Assembly (NCBI RefSeq): GCF_042477335.2
Contig: NC_091245.1
Span: forward strand, 230,639,501-230,703,500
Origin: Ovis canadensis
Lineage: Eukaryota; Chordata; Mammalia; Artiodactyla; Bovidae
Length of the DNA: 64,000 nucleotides
Reading direction: 5' to 3'
Each line of letters begins with the position of its first letter. The first letter of the stretch is position 1. The notes below the pieces were generated by a model. That model made no database searches and was not told the DNA's origin. It saw nothing but the letters and a program-made list of their open reading frames with translations. The position numbers and the translations under genes are program-made. Positions 1-14,200 of the stretch are shown in pieces.

Positions 1-221
1 AAACCTGGCAACTCTTGAATTACTTAATACTTATCAGAATATTTTTAAAAAAGGAAAACGGAAACAGTGGATTAACCTTCTATCTTTGGATTAGATCATG
101 GACCTTATAGTGAAAACAGGTGGTCTGTGGGTGGTTCTGGAATGCTGACTGCTCGTCTCTGCTTTAGTTTATGATTCTCTAACACCTACACGGACATTCG
201 CTGATGACATTGATTTTCTGA

Positions 222-423
222 AGTGTGTTAGTCGCTTAGCTGTGTCTGACTCTCTGTGACCTTATGGACTGTAGTCCGCCAGGCTCCTCTGTCCATAAAA
301 TTCTCCAAGCAAGAATATTGGCGCGAGTAGCCATCTCCTCCTCCAGGGGATCTTGCCAACTCAGGGATGGAACATGGGTCTCCTGCATTGCAGGCAAATT
401 CTTTACTGTCGGAGCCACTGAAA
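222..423 (-). repeat. Bov-tA-type SINE
   Basis: Carries the reversed hallmarks of the tRNA-derived bovine SINE: GTCGCTTAGCTGTGTCTGACTC, ATTCTCCAAGCAAGAATATTGG, and the GATCTTGCC...TCCTGCATTGCAGGC block. Diverged; lies in the gene's 3' flank. Confidence 0.85.
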
Positions 424-621
424 CTACCTACTGAGGAACACTCTGTAATTGCGTTAGACTTGGCATTTTTCTTCAAGTGACCAAAAGAAGTGATCGAAAT
501 GTGAAACATGGCACCAATTAGCTTGGGAAAAGTGTAAACGCAGGTGTCATTTGTTCATGCCGCAAATGCGGTTGGGATGCAGTCACTGGCTCTGACCAGT
601 CCAGCAGCTATTAACTCATGC

Positions 622-829
622 GCATGTGTTAGGTGCTTCAGTAGTGTCTGAGTCTTTGTGACCCCATGAACTACAGCCCGAGAGGTTCCTCTGTCCGTGG
701 GATTCTCCAGGCAGGAACTGGAGTGGGTTGCCACTTCCTTCTCCAGGGGATCTTCCTGACCCAGGGATCACACCCACCTCTCTCACGTCTCCTGCGTGGG
801 CAGGCAGGTTCCTTACCACCGAGCCACAA
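622..829 (-). repeat. Bov-tA-type SINE
   Basis: Reversed SINE with TGTGACCCCATGAACTACAG, TCTCCAGGCAGGAACTGG and the B-box-like end TTCCTTACCACCGAGCCAC. The second SINE of the same orientation in the 3' flank. Confidence 0.87.
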
Positions 830-904
830 GTGTTGAAATTACAACGGATAACTTTAAGCAGGAACAAACGTGCTGGCTCTGATGTTGATATTGCCTTCTT
901 CGGA

Positions 905-945
905 CCACACACATGCACACACACACTCACACACACTCACACACA
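905..945. repeat. imperfect (CA)n microsatellite
   Basis: Alternating CA units broken by T (CACACTCACAC pattern), about 40 bp, located before the gene's 3' end. Confidence 0.85.
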
Positions 946-1135
946 GGCTCCCAGCACTCCACAATCTTCCTGGCAATTCCCTGCATTGCCTGTTCTCTGG
1001 AGCCCTTTGTTTTTCACTGATAAAGGCTTCCCAGTGCACGATTTCAGTTGAGGAAGAGTGAAGACAGACATATATAGCCAGCGTAGGGCTTGCTAGTGAG
1101 CAAAAAGACATATCCTATGAAACAAAGTTTTAATC

Positions 1136-1141
1136 TTTATT
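1136..1141 (-). terminator. poly(A) signal AATAAA for SCHIP1
   Basis: TTTATT on the plus strand reads AATAAA on the minus strand. A T/GT-rich stretch (around 1090-1110 on the minus strand) follows at the right distance for a downstream element. It is the last good signal before the SINE-containing flank. Confidence 0.6.
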
Positions 1142-1497
1142 TTACATATTTATACATAAAACTTTTAAGGAACCCTCTGAATCCAACAGAATGTTAATAG
1201 CACATCTAAAAATGAACTTCAGGTAGTCAACATTCACAAAATGTTGAAAACTGATTAAAATATACATATTACGGAGAGCTACAACTTCACTACGAGGCAG
1301 GCATGTATTTTTTGACTTGGATAGCACCGTCATTTACAGTTCTTCTTTAAAACTACAGTGAAGAATGACAGCAGTCAATGGTAAAATACTGCTCCAACTC
1401 ATAATCTCTAAACAAATAAAAATAAAGTTAAAACTACCCTCTTTGATTAACCATGACTTGTGGTGGTGTAAGTACTATACATTTTTTTGTAACAATA

Positions 1498-1503
1498 TTT
1501 TAT
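1498..1503 (-). terminator. possible proximal poly(A) signal for SCHIP1
   Basis: A second canonical AATAAA on the minus strand (TTTATT on plus) lies about 200 nt after the stop codon. It could give a shorter 3'UTR; use is unproved. Confidence 0.3.
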
Positions 1504-1706
1504 TAAAATGCCTGATATTGAGTGGCACAGTAAAAAAATTAAAATAAATTAAGAAGCAAAGGCCAATCACTGGACATTAAGCTTCAGACATTATCAATGA
1601 CTAACACTGATATTTGTTTGTTTCTGTGCCACCTTTAGCAACAGCATTTTTACAACCACAGAAGCAAAAGAAAGTCTAGCTTGTCCTCTGGTTGGATGGC
1701 TTCTTT

Positions 1707-1758
1707 TCACTTTGCAGGCATTTTCTCGGCCAGGTGCTTCTGTTGACTCTCGGCATGT
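1707..1758 (-). CDS. SCHIP1: SCHIP1 last coding exon and stop
   Basis: The acceptor TTCCACAG ends at 1759. Fifty-two coding nt complete Arg244 and give [16 protein letters not shown] then TGA (1709-1707). This is the known SCHIP1 C-terminus apart from Leu where I recall Met in human (KHMAEK). The exon continues as 3'UTR below 1707. Intron 6 upstream is about 5 kb. Confidence 0.94.
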
Positions 1759-4700
1759 CTGTGGAATGAATAACACAATTATTTAACGCTGAGGAGGAAG
1801 ATCCAAACTACTTTTCCACTGGCAGCTAAAACATCCTCCATAGAAAAATCATGGGAATCAAGAAACAGTACTTAATTCAAAAAAAGAGAAAAAAAGAAAA
1901 AGAAACAGTACTTAATGGAAATGAATGAGCCTTCTTTTGATTTTTTTCATGGCAAAGCTGCCTGGCATGCAGGATCTGACCAGGAATTGAACCTGGGGCC
2001 CCCTGCATTGGGAGCATGGTTTTAACCACTGGATCCCCAGGGAAGTCCCTAACTATGGATGGTGATGGATCTTAGTTGTCCAACCAGGGACTGAAGCTGT
2101 GCCCTCAGCAGTGAAAGGGTGGAGTCCTGACCACTAGACTGCCAGGGAATTCCCTTCAATTTTTATATTCTATGTATGATTCCTTTTATCTAGTAAGTCA
2201 CTGGATTAGCCTGAGACGTGTAGATGCCATTTATCTTTGAGAAGAAAAGTGTCGTGTTTAAAAACAAAAAGGGAAAATTAACTAGGATAATTTATTCAGC
2301 AAATGTTTAATATGGCCTTCTCTGTGCCAGGCACACTGCTTCTGGTGATGGGGATTTGGTGGTGAGCAGACAATGAACTCTTTGTTCTCATGGGGCATAT
2401 ATTTCAATGGAAAGAGACAAGAAAGGAACAGACAGCAAACAAGGAGACAGCAGACAGAAAATAAGCGCTAAGCAAAAAAGTCAGAACAAGCTATTGTGAC
2501 AGAAAGTTAACTGCATGACTACTTTATCTAAATATGCACAAAGAAGCAAATTTAAGTATTAACAAGGCTCCTGTTAATAATACAATAATCCAATATCATT
2601 CTTACAAAGGGTAGTAATGTCTTTAGAACAAATGATAGGCTTTGGTGGATGAAAAGAGTATGTGATACTCTTCCTCCCCTCAATTAGTCCTAAGGGCATG
2701 ACTGGGTCAGTGAGGGTGGGGACAGGGCTGGGTAAACTTTCTTACTCATCAAGTCCTATCATGGCCTGTGAGCCCAAAGGCGGCCAACCCAGCAGCTGGC
2801 CAGTGGAGATGGAGACAGGGGAATGGCCAAGCTGCTGATATCACTCAAATAGGCACTAATCAAACGTCTTCCGGGAGAGTGGTAGGGTCTGAAGGCTGCA
2901 AGAAATAAACGTTTTGAAGGATGATCTCAGGAAATTATAAATTGGGCAAGAGAAAAGTTATCTAATGCTGTGCTTTCCAGCTGTAATCAAAGGTTCAGGG
3001 GCGATTTCTGTGTACTGCCTTGACTTGGGCAGTCAATGACATCAAGCGTAACTCACTGGTATTAATGATGCAGAATGTTTCACATCTATGGCACAGGGAA
3101 GACAAACCACAAATATTTTCAGAAAAGGGAAGTGACAGCAGTGTCCTTGCCACATGCAGCAGCCCACAAATAATATTCCCATATTCACTGAACACTAAAG
3201 GGACTCAGGAAAAAAGGTAACAATAGCACTGTATCCCCAAGAAAAATCATGCCTTTTAGCAGATCATCTTTTTTAGGTGTGTAAAAGAATCTTGATTATT
3301 TTCATAAAGTAGCTCAAAGGCCTCACTTGAACAAACTCAGCTCAAGAAATATTTTGATACCCAGTGGCTAAGATTCCATGTAGCTAATTAAATTATGGTT
3401 CTTATAGCAGCTTTAAATATGTATCTCTTTGTGTGAGTGTGTTGTGCAAACCTACATCATGAGGTTTTCTGAGAGACAAGGAAAGAACAGATAGGTAATA
3501 GCTTCAGAAAATATTGAAAGTTGGGTGTTATTTTTGAGACACCCATACAAGGGTGAATTTCACTAAAATTTTAAACAAAGGAGGGAAAGAGTTTCAGTTT
3601 ATAAAACTAAAAGGTTCTCATCAACTATTTATATGAAAATCTTTAGTAGAATTAATTTCACTCAAGCCCTACAAGAACTCCTTTACATCAACAATCACTT
3701 TTGAGGACTTACTATGTGCTTGGCAGCCCCTGTCTGAGGCTCTGAGGACTCTGAAATGAACAAAAATAAGCATTGTGTCTAAAGCTGAAGATCTAATACT
3801 TTGGCCACCTGATGTGAAGAACTGACTCATTGGAAAAGACCCTGATGCTGGGAAAGACTGAAGGCAGGAGGACAAGGGGGCGACAGAGGATGAGATGGCT
3901 GGATGGCATCATGGAGTCAAAGGACATGAGTTTGAGCAAGCTCCGGGAGATAGTAGAGGTCAGGGAAGCCTGGTGTGCTGCAGTCTCTGGAGTCGCAAAG
4001 AGTTGGACATGATATAGCGACTGAACAACAACACAGCCAGGCTGGGAGAGACAGCAAACAAATATAACACAATATGATCAGGCCCCACTTGGGAGGAACG
4101 CAATGCTGCCAGAAGCACAAAGAGGGTCCTAGGTCAGTCTTGGGGGTTCAGGGAGCACTACTCCAAAGAAGTATCTAAACCTGTGGTTTTCGAATTAGGC
4201 CGTGTATTGGAGTCATCAGGAAAGCTTTAAAAAACTTCTAATGCACAGAAGTCCCTGTCTCACAGAATAGTTAAATCAGAACCTTTGGGAGTGAGACCCA
4301 GGCATCAATATTTTAAAAGCTCCCCAGGTGATTCCAATGTGCAACTGAAATTGAGAACCATGGACCTGAACTGACACCTGAATGGTAGGAGCTGGACAGG
4401 TAAAGGGAGGTGAGCAGGGCTTCCTGGTGGCCATGCTCTCAGTCTCTGGGATCTGGCAGCAACATTCTGGCATGGCCACCTTTGGGGAAGTTGAAGTATA
4501 TTTAGATTCCACCCCTCATGAGCAAAATTATATTTTTGCAGCCAGAAACGGACATAGAAACTACTCCCCACCTGCTCTTGTTTCAAGGGTTCCTCCAACA
4601 CCTTTAAATAAGTGACTCCTCTCCTCTAAACCCCATGGTTCTGCCCTCCCTGTCTCCCACCATCATACCATCTGCAGTATAAACATAGTACAGTGCAGAC

Positions 4701-7700
4701 CTAAGTAACAGCTGAACATTCTGAGGAAAGGGAGGGGCCTCTGAATGTCTTCTTTGCACCAAGGAGTGCCAGCACTGCTCTGAGGGACAGAGAAACTGTC
4801 CTCTGTTACCACTGGCAAGTCACAGAATTGATGAAAGGGTTTACATATTTTTCAGAAGATGCATGTCCTTGTACAGTTCACTACTGATTTCCCAGAATCT
4901 TTTTTTAAAAATAATTGTATTTATTTATTAGCTGTGCTGGATCTTTTGTTACTGCTTGTGCTTTTGTCTAGTTGTGGGGAGCAGGGGTTACTCTTTAGTT
5001 GCCTCGTGCGGGCTTCTCATCATGGTGGCTTCTCTTATTGTGGAGCACAGGCTCTAGCGCACTGCTGCTGCTGCTGCTAAGTCGCTTCAGTTGTGTCCGA
5101 CTCTGTGCGACCCCATAGACGGCAGCCTACCAGGCTCCACCATAGGGCACTGGTCTGCAGTAATTGCGGCTCACGGGCTCTAGAGCAGAGGCTCAACACA
5201 TGTGGCTCAGGGGCTTAGTTGCTCCGAGGCTCCTGGACCAGGGGTTGAACCCCCGGCTCCTGAATTGGCAGGTGGATTTCTTTACCTGTGGGCCACAAAG
5301 GAAGCCCCTGATTTCCCATAATCTTAACCCCTATATGCAAAGTTCTTAGCCAAAAAGGGAGGTGTCTTACAATTGCTGGTGCAGTGCCTGAATATATCTG
5401 TAGGGGGCAGTAACAATATTTGAGTGGTACCAGCTAAGAAGGTATGAAAAGACCTTCTGGTTTTTTGTGTGTTTTTGTTACGAGCAATGGCAATAACATC
5501 CAAAGCATACAAAACAGAGTGCTGCCCATAGGTCTTTAAAAACAAGCTTTAAACATAGTTCTGCAGTCTTCATTTTGTTACCTGAGCTATTTTTATAACA
5601 TTGCATTTGGGAAAATATTTTACGCAGTGTCTCACACAGAGAAGAGGTCCCTGTGGTGAGTGCTGAGAGCATTGTCACTACATATGTTGTCAAGCTTCCC
5701 TTGGATGGTTCTGGATCACATGGTTAATTCCTTATGTTATTGTGACAAGCAGTTTTTCTTTCTTTCTTTGGGAGCCTCTACTCTCTGAATACCATTTCTG
5801 GGATTAATAGTAATTGTTGCCTTGTGGCTTAAAGACTTCCTATAAACTGACTCAGAAAAGGTGTCATAAGACCGTAGGAATGCTCACAGTTTTTTCATGC
5901 ACTTCACATACTTATTGTGAGAGGCTTTTCCACGAAGGAAATGACAAAGAAATGCAAGATCTTGACCAGCATTAGTCTAATTTCCCTCTTCCCCAGGGAA
6001 GGAGGCATTCTTCACCTCTTTACAGAGAGGGGGCCTGGAGCCAGGCCCAGCTATAAACTCAAGTCTTGGAGTCTCCCCATGCTGAGAGCAATCTGGTGGA
6101 AAGATGCTGTGGAAAGATGCCAGGGTCCTTGCCTTCTGGGCATGGCAGATGTCATCAGGAGTTGGGTCAGATAACAGCAAGTGCCACTTGGGGGCACCCA
6201 CCATGTGCTGGAAGCATGTCAGCATGGAAGGGCTTAGGGACAACTCCCCAGAGGATGGTCCTTCAGGATAAAGTTCTTAGGCCAGAACTGCTGACCAGAT
6301 TGAGGTGGGGGTGTTCCAATGCACTGACAATCCATCACGAGGGGAGAATGGTTGAGAAGAAGCAAAGCATTTGGGTGGGAGCAGTTCTGGCTACTTGCAC
6401 GCATGCTCAGTCACTCAACCATGGCCGACTCTTTGAGATCCGTGGACCGTTTCCCTCCATCTAAATAGCTGACACCAGCAGAGATTAGGTGAGTTACTCG
6501 TGGAAGTAAAGGAAGAAATTCTCGACAGCTCCATGTGTGTGTCAGTCCCTCAGTTGTGTCTGACTCTTTGCAACCCCATGGACTATAGCCCTCCAGGCTC
6601 CTCTGTCCATGGGATTCTCCAGGCAATAATACTGGCGTGGGTTGCCATTTCCTTCTCCAGGGGATCTTCCTGACTCAGGGATCAAACCCTCATCTCCTGT
6701 GTTGGCAGGAAGGTTCTTTACCACTAGCGCCACCTCACTCCTGCCTTAATTCTTAATTCTTAATTCATCCCGGGCTTCTTTCCTTCTTTGGGAAGGGTGA
6801 GGCCCCACTGACCTGGTCAAGTCCTCGATGTCCACCAGCATGGCGTCCTGCTCCGTGTGCAGCTCATCTCGGATAAGGAGCAGCTGGACCAGCTCTTCAT
6901 TCAAGCCTGGGATAAAGGAAAAAGCAATAGAAATAGATAAAGCTGCATCAAAGTCAGGATATGAAACTACGTATGGACCATTGTATGTGTACCACACACA
7001 CACACACACATATATACAAACAGCTAAACACAGTAGGAAAGTATTTTTGCTGAAATGTTAGGGTTCTCATTAGCTTCTCAGAAGCTCAGAAGTCACCCAT
7101 TTGAGAGCACTAGTTTGCCTACTGATAGACATGTTGGAAGAAAAGGAGTATGAAGTAAATCCAGTTACATTCACATTAAAGTGGGAAAAGAAGTGGTTAG
7201 CTGTTAGGAAAGTAGCTTGCTAGAAGACGTGGGAGTTTATTTTGAAGATATGTAAAAAGTCTGGGGCACGTTGAGTTTTCCACTGTTCATCTTCAGAGGG
7301 CTCCAGCCACACTGAGAGCTGGAGGGGCCGCCGCACCTGACGGGCACCACATTCTAATGCCCAACAGGAGAGGGAGGGGCCCAAGGATGCTCAAAGGTTA
7401 CCTGGGGCCACGAGGAGGAGCAGCCGAACATGCAGGCTGTTCAAAGAAAGAGTAACATCTAAAGATGTGGGAGAACGAAATAGGAAAGACCTGAAGAAAT
7501 AACGCCTGGTGTCCAGGCAACAGGTGCTGAGGAAAAGACTCCTTAGGATTTATACTGGGAATACAATAGATGGAAACATGGCTCGTCTTCCTGAAATCTG
7601 TGCACTGGGTTAATCTGGCTTCTGCCATTGGAAAATATAAACAATCCCGGGGCTGCTTCTTGCTTTTTCCCCTCATACTGACTTAGAACAAAAGCTTCTA

Positions 7701-10700
7701 GGTCTGAACACGTGGACACGTGGGGAGAGCATTCACTTGGCAAGAGCTCTATGCCCAGCAACAAAAGAAAGGAAGAGGGTACTCAGCAAGGTCCTCCTTG
7801 AAAACGCTGGATTCAGACCTGAAATGATGCATTTACCTGCCTTTAGTTTAGATTTGTTTCCAATTTTAAAAAGGAGAAAAAAAAATCATACAAAGAAATC
7901 TAAAACTTCCTCTACTCCTGAAAAGGACTAGCTGGCAATGTTATTTAAGTCTAAGGAAGATATTTCGATGGTAAGAGATCAGAAAGCCTTTTAAATCCTT
8001 CAAAGGAAAATACTCCTAGTAATTTATTCTCAACGAAAATTAAAATGTAGTAGAACTTCAAAAAAAATCCTATGAATCTATAGTTTCCTAATTAAAATGT
8101 AAAATTTTCTTTTGATTTTAAAATACTGAAGGTATTGGGTTAAGAGGTTAAGACTCCTTGCTTGCACTGCTGTGGCTGTGAGTTCGACCCCTCGTTGGGG
8201 AACTAAGATCCCTCATGCTGGCTGGTGTGGTTGCCCCACCTCCCCAAAATACTGAAGGTATTAAGTTGCCACTGCGCCTTCTCTTTTTTTCTAGTGAGTT
8301 CTTAGGGCAGCCTTCTATACTGCCATAGCACATGGGAAGGTCTTTTCTATATGAAGTTTAAAATTTTTTATTATGGACATTTTCAAAGTGATATAAAAAC
8401 AAAGAGACTTGTTTAATGAATCCCCTTGCCCTAGACATCCAATCAGCTGCAAAAATAATCAACTCCTGGCCAGTTGTAACTGACCTTTCTCCCCTTCTCC
8501 AGTGAGGTCATTTTAAAGTGAATTTCAGACATCCTATTGTTTCATACATAAATGCTTCACGATGCATCTCTAAAGACAGGGCTCTTTTTTTTTTTTAAAT
8601 TAACATAACCATAATGCCTTTATTGTACCTGAATAAGTCAATACATCTTTAATAAAACATTTAGTCAGTGTTTGAATTTCCCCACTTGGTTCCCAAATGC
8701 TTTTTTATAGTTGGTTTGCATTGGGCTGGCATGTCTCTTAGGTGGTTTTAATCTATCAGCCATGGACTTTATGGACTCATATGTTTCAAGGCTGGAGCGT
8801 TGAGAGTTCATCTGGACTCAGCAAGATGCCCTAATGACTGAGCTCTCTCTGTTACTGGCCCAGCACGCGCCCTTCTCTGCAAAACCAGCTGAGTGAATGC
8901 CACTCACGCACCGCAACTCCCTGCACACTTCCGGTAGAGGTCCTTCTTTATTCTGGGGGTAAAAGGCCCACTCCTTCTCACCCTAAAATTTTCACCTATC
9001 GGTCCTATACACTTTCGCCACCTGAAGTCCCACAACAGAAGCTGTATTGGATCTGATGAGCTAAAATAAATGTATATACAAATAAAGCTGAGCATATAAT
9101 TGTATATGTATAATGCATATACAAATATATATAAATATAATAAAAGACCTGGAACTACTAAACTGTATTCTACAAACAGGTGTTGTGACCCAAGTATACG
9201 CCAGGCACTGTGCTAGAAGCTGGGGATTTCAGATGAATAAAAAGGACCTTTAATCTCTGTGAAAGTTTCTCAACATTTTGTAGGGAAAAAACAAAGGAAA
9301 AAAGAGAGCATCGATTCTCTTCCTTTCCTTGCAAGGACATAGGAGGACCCCAAGGAAACGTGATATCCCATATTTAACACTTTAAATCCCATTTTCCAGA
9401 GTATCTTACACTTACTTTCTATCTGGGAATGGAGATCATTGACTATCACTTGTAGCTGCCCAATAGTCATGTCTCTCAGGTCAGTGGGCTTTAAACTTCT
9501 TTTCATCAAGCATTCACTTATATGAGGCAAGTGTGGCAGCTGAAGACACAAAGGGAAGAAACAGAGATGAGAGCAGAGCAGTAAGCATACTGAATACAGG
9601 ACCAAGTTTTCTCCTAAAAAACGCACCTTCATTCACCCACTTCAGGGTCCTCACTGAAAAGCTTTCCCTGTCTGACTTTTCCAATGCAAGGCCCTCCATT
9701 CACACATCACACATTCTCAAATGTTATCAGCATCATAATGGGACACTACTCAAATCAAAAGCTTTTGGACTGGTCTACAACTTAGTCAATAATTAGATCC
9801 ACAAATGAATTACCAGAGAGCTCAAGCAGTATCACTTACATAGATTAAATGACTAAGATCCATTATTTATTAATTTATAGCATGCTACAAGCACTGTGCC
9901 ACTGTGCCAAGCACTACACACTTTTTCCACTGAATTCTCACAATCATGCTCTGACACAGGTGTTATTATTATCCCCATTTTGTAGATGAGAAAACTGAGA
10001 CTTGCCCAGAGCCCCACAGTAGATCAATGGCAGGGCTCGTCTTAAGCTCCAAAGGCCAGGACCTTTATCCACCGTATCATACTGTCTTCACTCAACAGTA
10101 GGAACAAAGAGTTAAAGCAATCGTGAGTTTGCCACAGCAACGGGTTCTTAAACTGAGACCGCTTTAAAGGAATTAAAGTATTCTCACAACAGCTAATACT
10201 GCCCCGAAGACACAGAGTAGATATGAATGGGGAGCAAAGTTTATGTTTGTGAAATCTGTAGCTTATGCATCCTTCTGTGATACAGTAGGAAGGAAAAAGA
10301 AACAGACTTAAAAATTTCTCAATGACGTTTTACACAGTGCCTTCTAGAAACCCAAGTTTGCATAACTCTGGGAAAGGACTGTCAGCCTCAACCATTTGCA
10401 GCCACCACTAGCCAGCCAGCCACCACACGCAAGCCCCCAGTCAGTTGTGTTTCGGCGCTCGCTGCTTACGAGATCAGCGACGGGAGACTTCTTCCTGTTC
10501 TGTTTTTCCACTTCTACTTGCATTTTGGCCATTGGTTTGGCCATGGCAAGGGCCATTTTGGCTTCGGCTTGCAATTTCTTCTGCCTTGTGAGGAAATCCA
10601 TGTCATCCAGGGATTCGGATTCTTCTTCAGTAGTGTCTCTATCTGAATAGGAAGAGCTCTGTTTGCTCTGTGAAGGGAAAAAAAAAACAGCACCTGAGCT

Positions 10701-11206
10701 TTGTGTGCTGGGTACCACCTGTGAGGATGGACTATAGCCTTCCCTGAGCCCTCTCTCAGCGCAGCCAAGAATCCCCTCCATCAACACAACTCAACTCTTG
10801 ATTTGATCTGTACCAATCACAAATAACTTTTATTGAATGATTATTTATTTACCATTAGCATTTAGTGGGTCAGGAAATTCCCCTGGAGGAGGGCATGGCA
10901 ACCCACTCCAGTATTCTTGCCTGGAGAATCCCATGGGAGGCTACAGTCCAGAAGGTCAAAAAGAGTCAGACAGGACAGAAGCAGCTTAGCACACAGCATT
11001 TAATGGGAATAATGTGCTAGCATTGTTCTGAGTTCTTTGCATATTATTTTTTGCATTTATTTTCTACTTTACATTTAATAACTGTATTTCAATATGATTA
11101 TTTTTTACCTTTTTAATTAATTTTCATTGGCATATAGTTCCTTTACAATGTGGTGTTGATTTTTGCTGTACAGCAAAGTGAATCAGGTATATATGTGTGT
11201 TTGTGT

Positions 11207-11248
<42 letters not shown>

Positions 11249-14200
11249 TCCTCTTTTTTAGCAAGTAACACTTTCAAAGGTAGTTTATCTCCACAGTATC
11301 AATAAAAGGCTGATTTTAGCATAAAAAGTAACAGAATAATAGGGAGAATATATATTTATAACAAACTTGAGACTTTTCTTTGATTCTCACTCTCAAAACT
11401 TTCTTGAAGTGAACAGACTACAGCAAACCATTTCACCCAGAGCTAAGATGGTATGTTACTCCCCGAGTGGACAGGATCTCAGCTATCCAAAGAAGTTCTC
11501 ATGTGGCACTGTACTCAACAACTAATTCAGTTTCCTGTTAGTTGGTCTTCGATAAGAAAGGTGCGGGACAGACCTCCCAGAGAGGAAAGAAATTCAGGAA
11601 CAAGCACTCAGGATCATCGAGTCATCTTTTATAGATGTGTGCAAGGAAAAGTGCTGTTTAGTTGCTAAGTCGAGTCCCACTCGTTGCGACACCATGGGCT
11701 GTAGCCCGCCAGTCTTCTCCATCCACGGGCAAGAATCCTGGAGTGGGTTGTCATTTCCTTCTCCAGGGGATCTTCCTGACCCAGACATCTGACCTTTGTC
11801 TCCAGCTTGGCAAGCGGACTCTTTACCACTGAGCCACCAGGGAAACTCCGCAAGGAAAAGTAAGCAGTGCTTAACCCACATTATCTTGCTGGTTTTTCTG
11901 AGTGGTATCTTTTAAGTGCTAGCCCTCCCACCCCCTGTCAGGACTCTATCCCCCGTCTTTTAAAATGTGTCCACTGCTAGTCTATGCTCATATTTCTAAG
12001 ACCAATGGGGAAGAATGGTATATAGCACATTTTCTATTTTTTTATTTACCACATGCAATTCTTTTTTTAAAATTAATTTTTATTGGCATATAGTTGCTTT
12101 ACAATATTGTGTTAGTTTCTGCCCTATAGCAAAGTGAATCAGCGATACGTTTACATATATCCCCTCCTTTTCGGATTCCTTTTCCATTTAGGTCACCATG
12201 GAGCAGTGAGTAGAGTTCCTTGTGCTATACAGTAGGTTCTCATTAGTTATCTATTTCACACCTAGCAGTGTATATATATCAACCCCAATCTCCCAAATCA
12301 TCACCCCCTCTTTCTCCTTTCCCCTCCAGCATCCAGATGTTCTCTACATCTGTGTCTCTATTTCTGTGCTGCAATAAGATAATCGATACCATTTTTCTAG
12401 ATTCCACATATATGTGTTAATAATATATGATATTTGTTTTTCCCTTTCTGACTATTTCAGTCTTATGACAGTCTCTAGGTCCATCCACGTCTCTGCAAAC
12501 GGCACCATTTCATTCCCTTTTATAACATATTTTCTTTTATAATTTTTAGGGTCTATGTGATTTTCCTGATGATTTAATATGAAAGTAGCTGCTAACTTTA
12601 ACAAAACTTATGTGTCCTCAGATCACAGTTTTAAGTTTTCAATCACTCAAATTTTAGGAGCATCTCACATTAAGAAGGCCTTCCCCAATGGCTCAGACAA
12701 TAAAGAATCTCCTGCAGTGCAGGAGACAGGGAGATCCCCTGGAGAAGGGAATGGCCACCCACTCCCGTATTCTCGCCTGGAGAATCCCATGGACAGAGGA
12801 GCCTGGTGGGCTACATACAGTCCACGGGGTTGCAAAGAATCAGACACGACTGAGTGACTTTCACACTTCACATGGTAAGAAATGTCGCGAGACATCTCGT
12901 TTTAAATCTCTGCAATGTTAGTTCCTGATCAACAACAGAAGAGAAGCTAAGTGACCAGGAAAGCACACTCTGAACCTCAGTGGCAGCTCGGAGACTCACC
13001 ATGGGAGACAAGGGGGTGTCCAGGCTGGTTTCGGTCTTGCTGTCATCAGCATCGCTGTCCTTATCACTGCCGCTGTCGTTGACAAAGCAAATCTGCAGGT
13101 TCATCCCACTCTGCAGGCTGGGCAGAAGCAAATAGAACACTAATTCCACTCGGCTATTTGTTACCCGGCAGCATCCTCAAACAGTCTGGTTTTGCTAGAG
13201 AAAGTAGTTTAATGTGTTCTTCACGGGGAGCAGTGAGTGATCAATATTATGTCTAGTTCATAAATGGTAACTTCTACTAGAGGATAAGAAAGATACATTG
13301 ATAAACAGTAAGGTGATAACTTTTAACTCCTATTGTAGTAGCTTTTTTCCACACAGAAATTCATGTTGTTTGAAAACTAATTTCAAGCCACATTATAGCA
13401 CCTGGCACAATACCAAACACATAGTTGGTACACGATAAAAACGTGTTGAGACACTGAGTTTACATTTTTGTCGATGAAGATGAATGGATCCTCAGCCAAA
13501 CAGGGCTGCCTGGTGTCATCTAATGTCCTGCCTCACGGGGACAATCCAAAGATGCTCATTAAAGCCAGCATCCCGGGGCGAGAGCTCTCAGAAAAAAAGA
13601 CTCCTTTTTTTTTGCCTCAAATAGAAAAAGGTCAGCTATCAGACGAGTTGATCTTTGCATCTCTCACTGTGACAATAATGCCAAAGCTGATTTGGTGTTA
13701 GGAAAATATTATTTGAGGCAGTTGCCAAAAGTCTACTGAGGGAGCTCATTTATGTCATTAAGGGAAAAAAAAAACCACACCAGAGGTTCACCCTAGAGAA
13801 ACTTAAGGAAGCTTCCAACCTAGTTATAAAGGCACAACGCTGGAACACAGCAAGGCTCTGCAGACCACCTGGCGCACCGAGCCTCAGAGGCAGAGATGTC
13901 TTAGGAGTTCATTATGTTTGTGGCGAATCCGGGAGGCTCCAGGAGGGATGTTTCTGGAAATGTGGTCACAAAGGGCCGCCAGGCTGTGTATCTGCCACAT
14001 ACACAGCCAGGCTGAGGATCCAACTCTGTGTCCTAATGCTCATCTGAAGGCGAACATGTTTCATGACTGTTGACAACAAAGAGTTTTTCAAGAAGCACTT
14101 TCTGTTTTCTATTTGAGGCTAAAAGAAGCATCCCTGGGGTCTCCAGCCTGTGTGTAAGCTTTGAGAAAGAAAAAGCAGAAGGAAACTCCTTAAGCAGCAG

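Larger units (their letters stand above)
1118..1706 (-). other. SCHIP1: SCHIP1 3'UTR
   Basis: The AT-rich, repeat-free sequence following the TGA is read as the 3'UTR on the minus strand, about 590 nt. The 3' end at about 1118 is inferred from the AATAAA just upstream. A second AATAAA (about 1503-1498, minus) could give a shorter form of about 220 nt. Transcript ends cannot be proved from DNA alone. Confidence 0.65.

Noticed and set aside
6746..6812. C-terminal extension of SCHIP1 past the sixth exon
   Set aside because: A consensus donor (AG|GTCAGT) ends the exon at 6813 and the true last exon with matching phase is at 1758.
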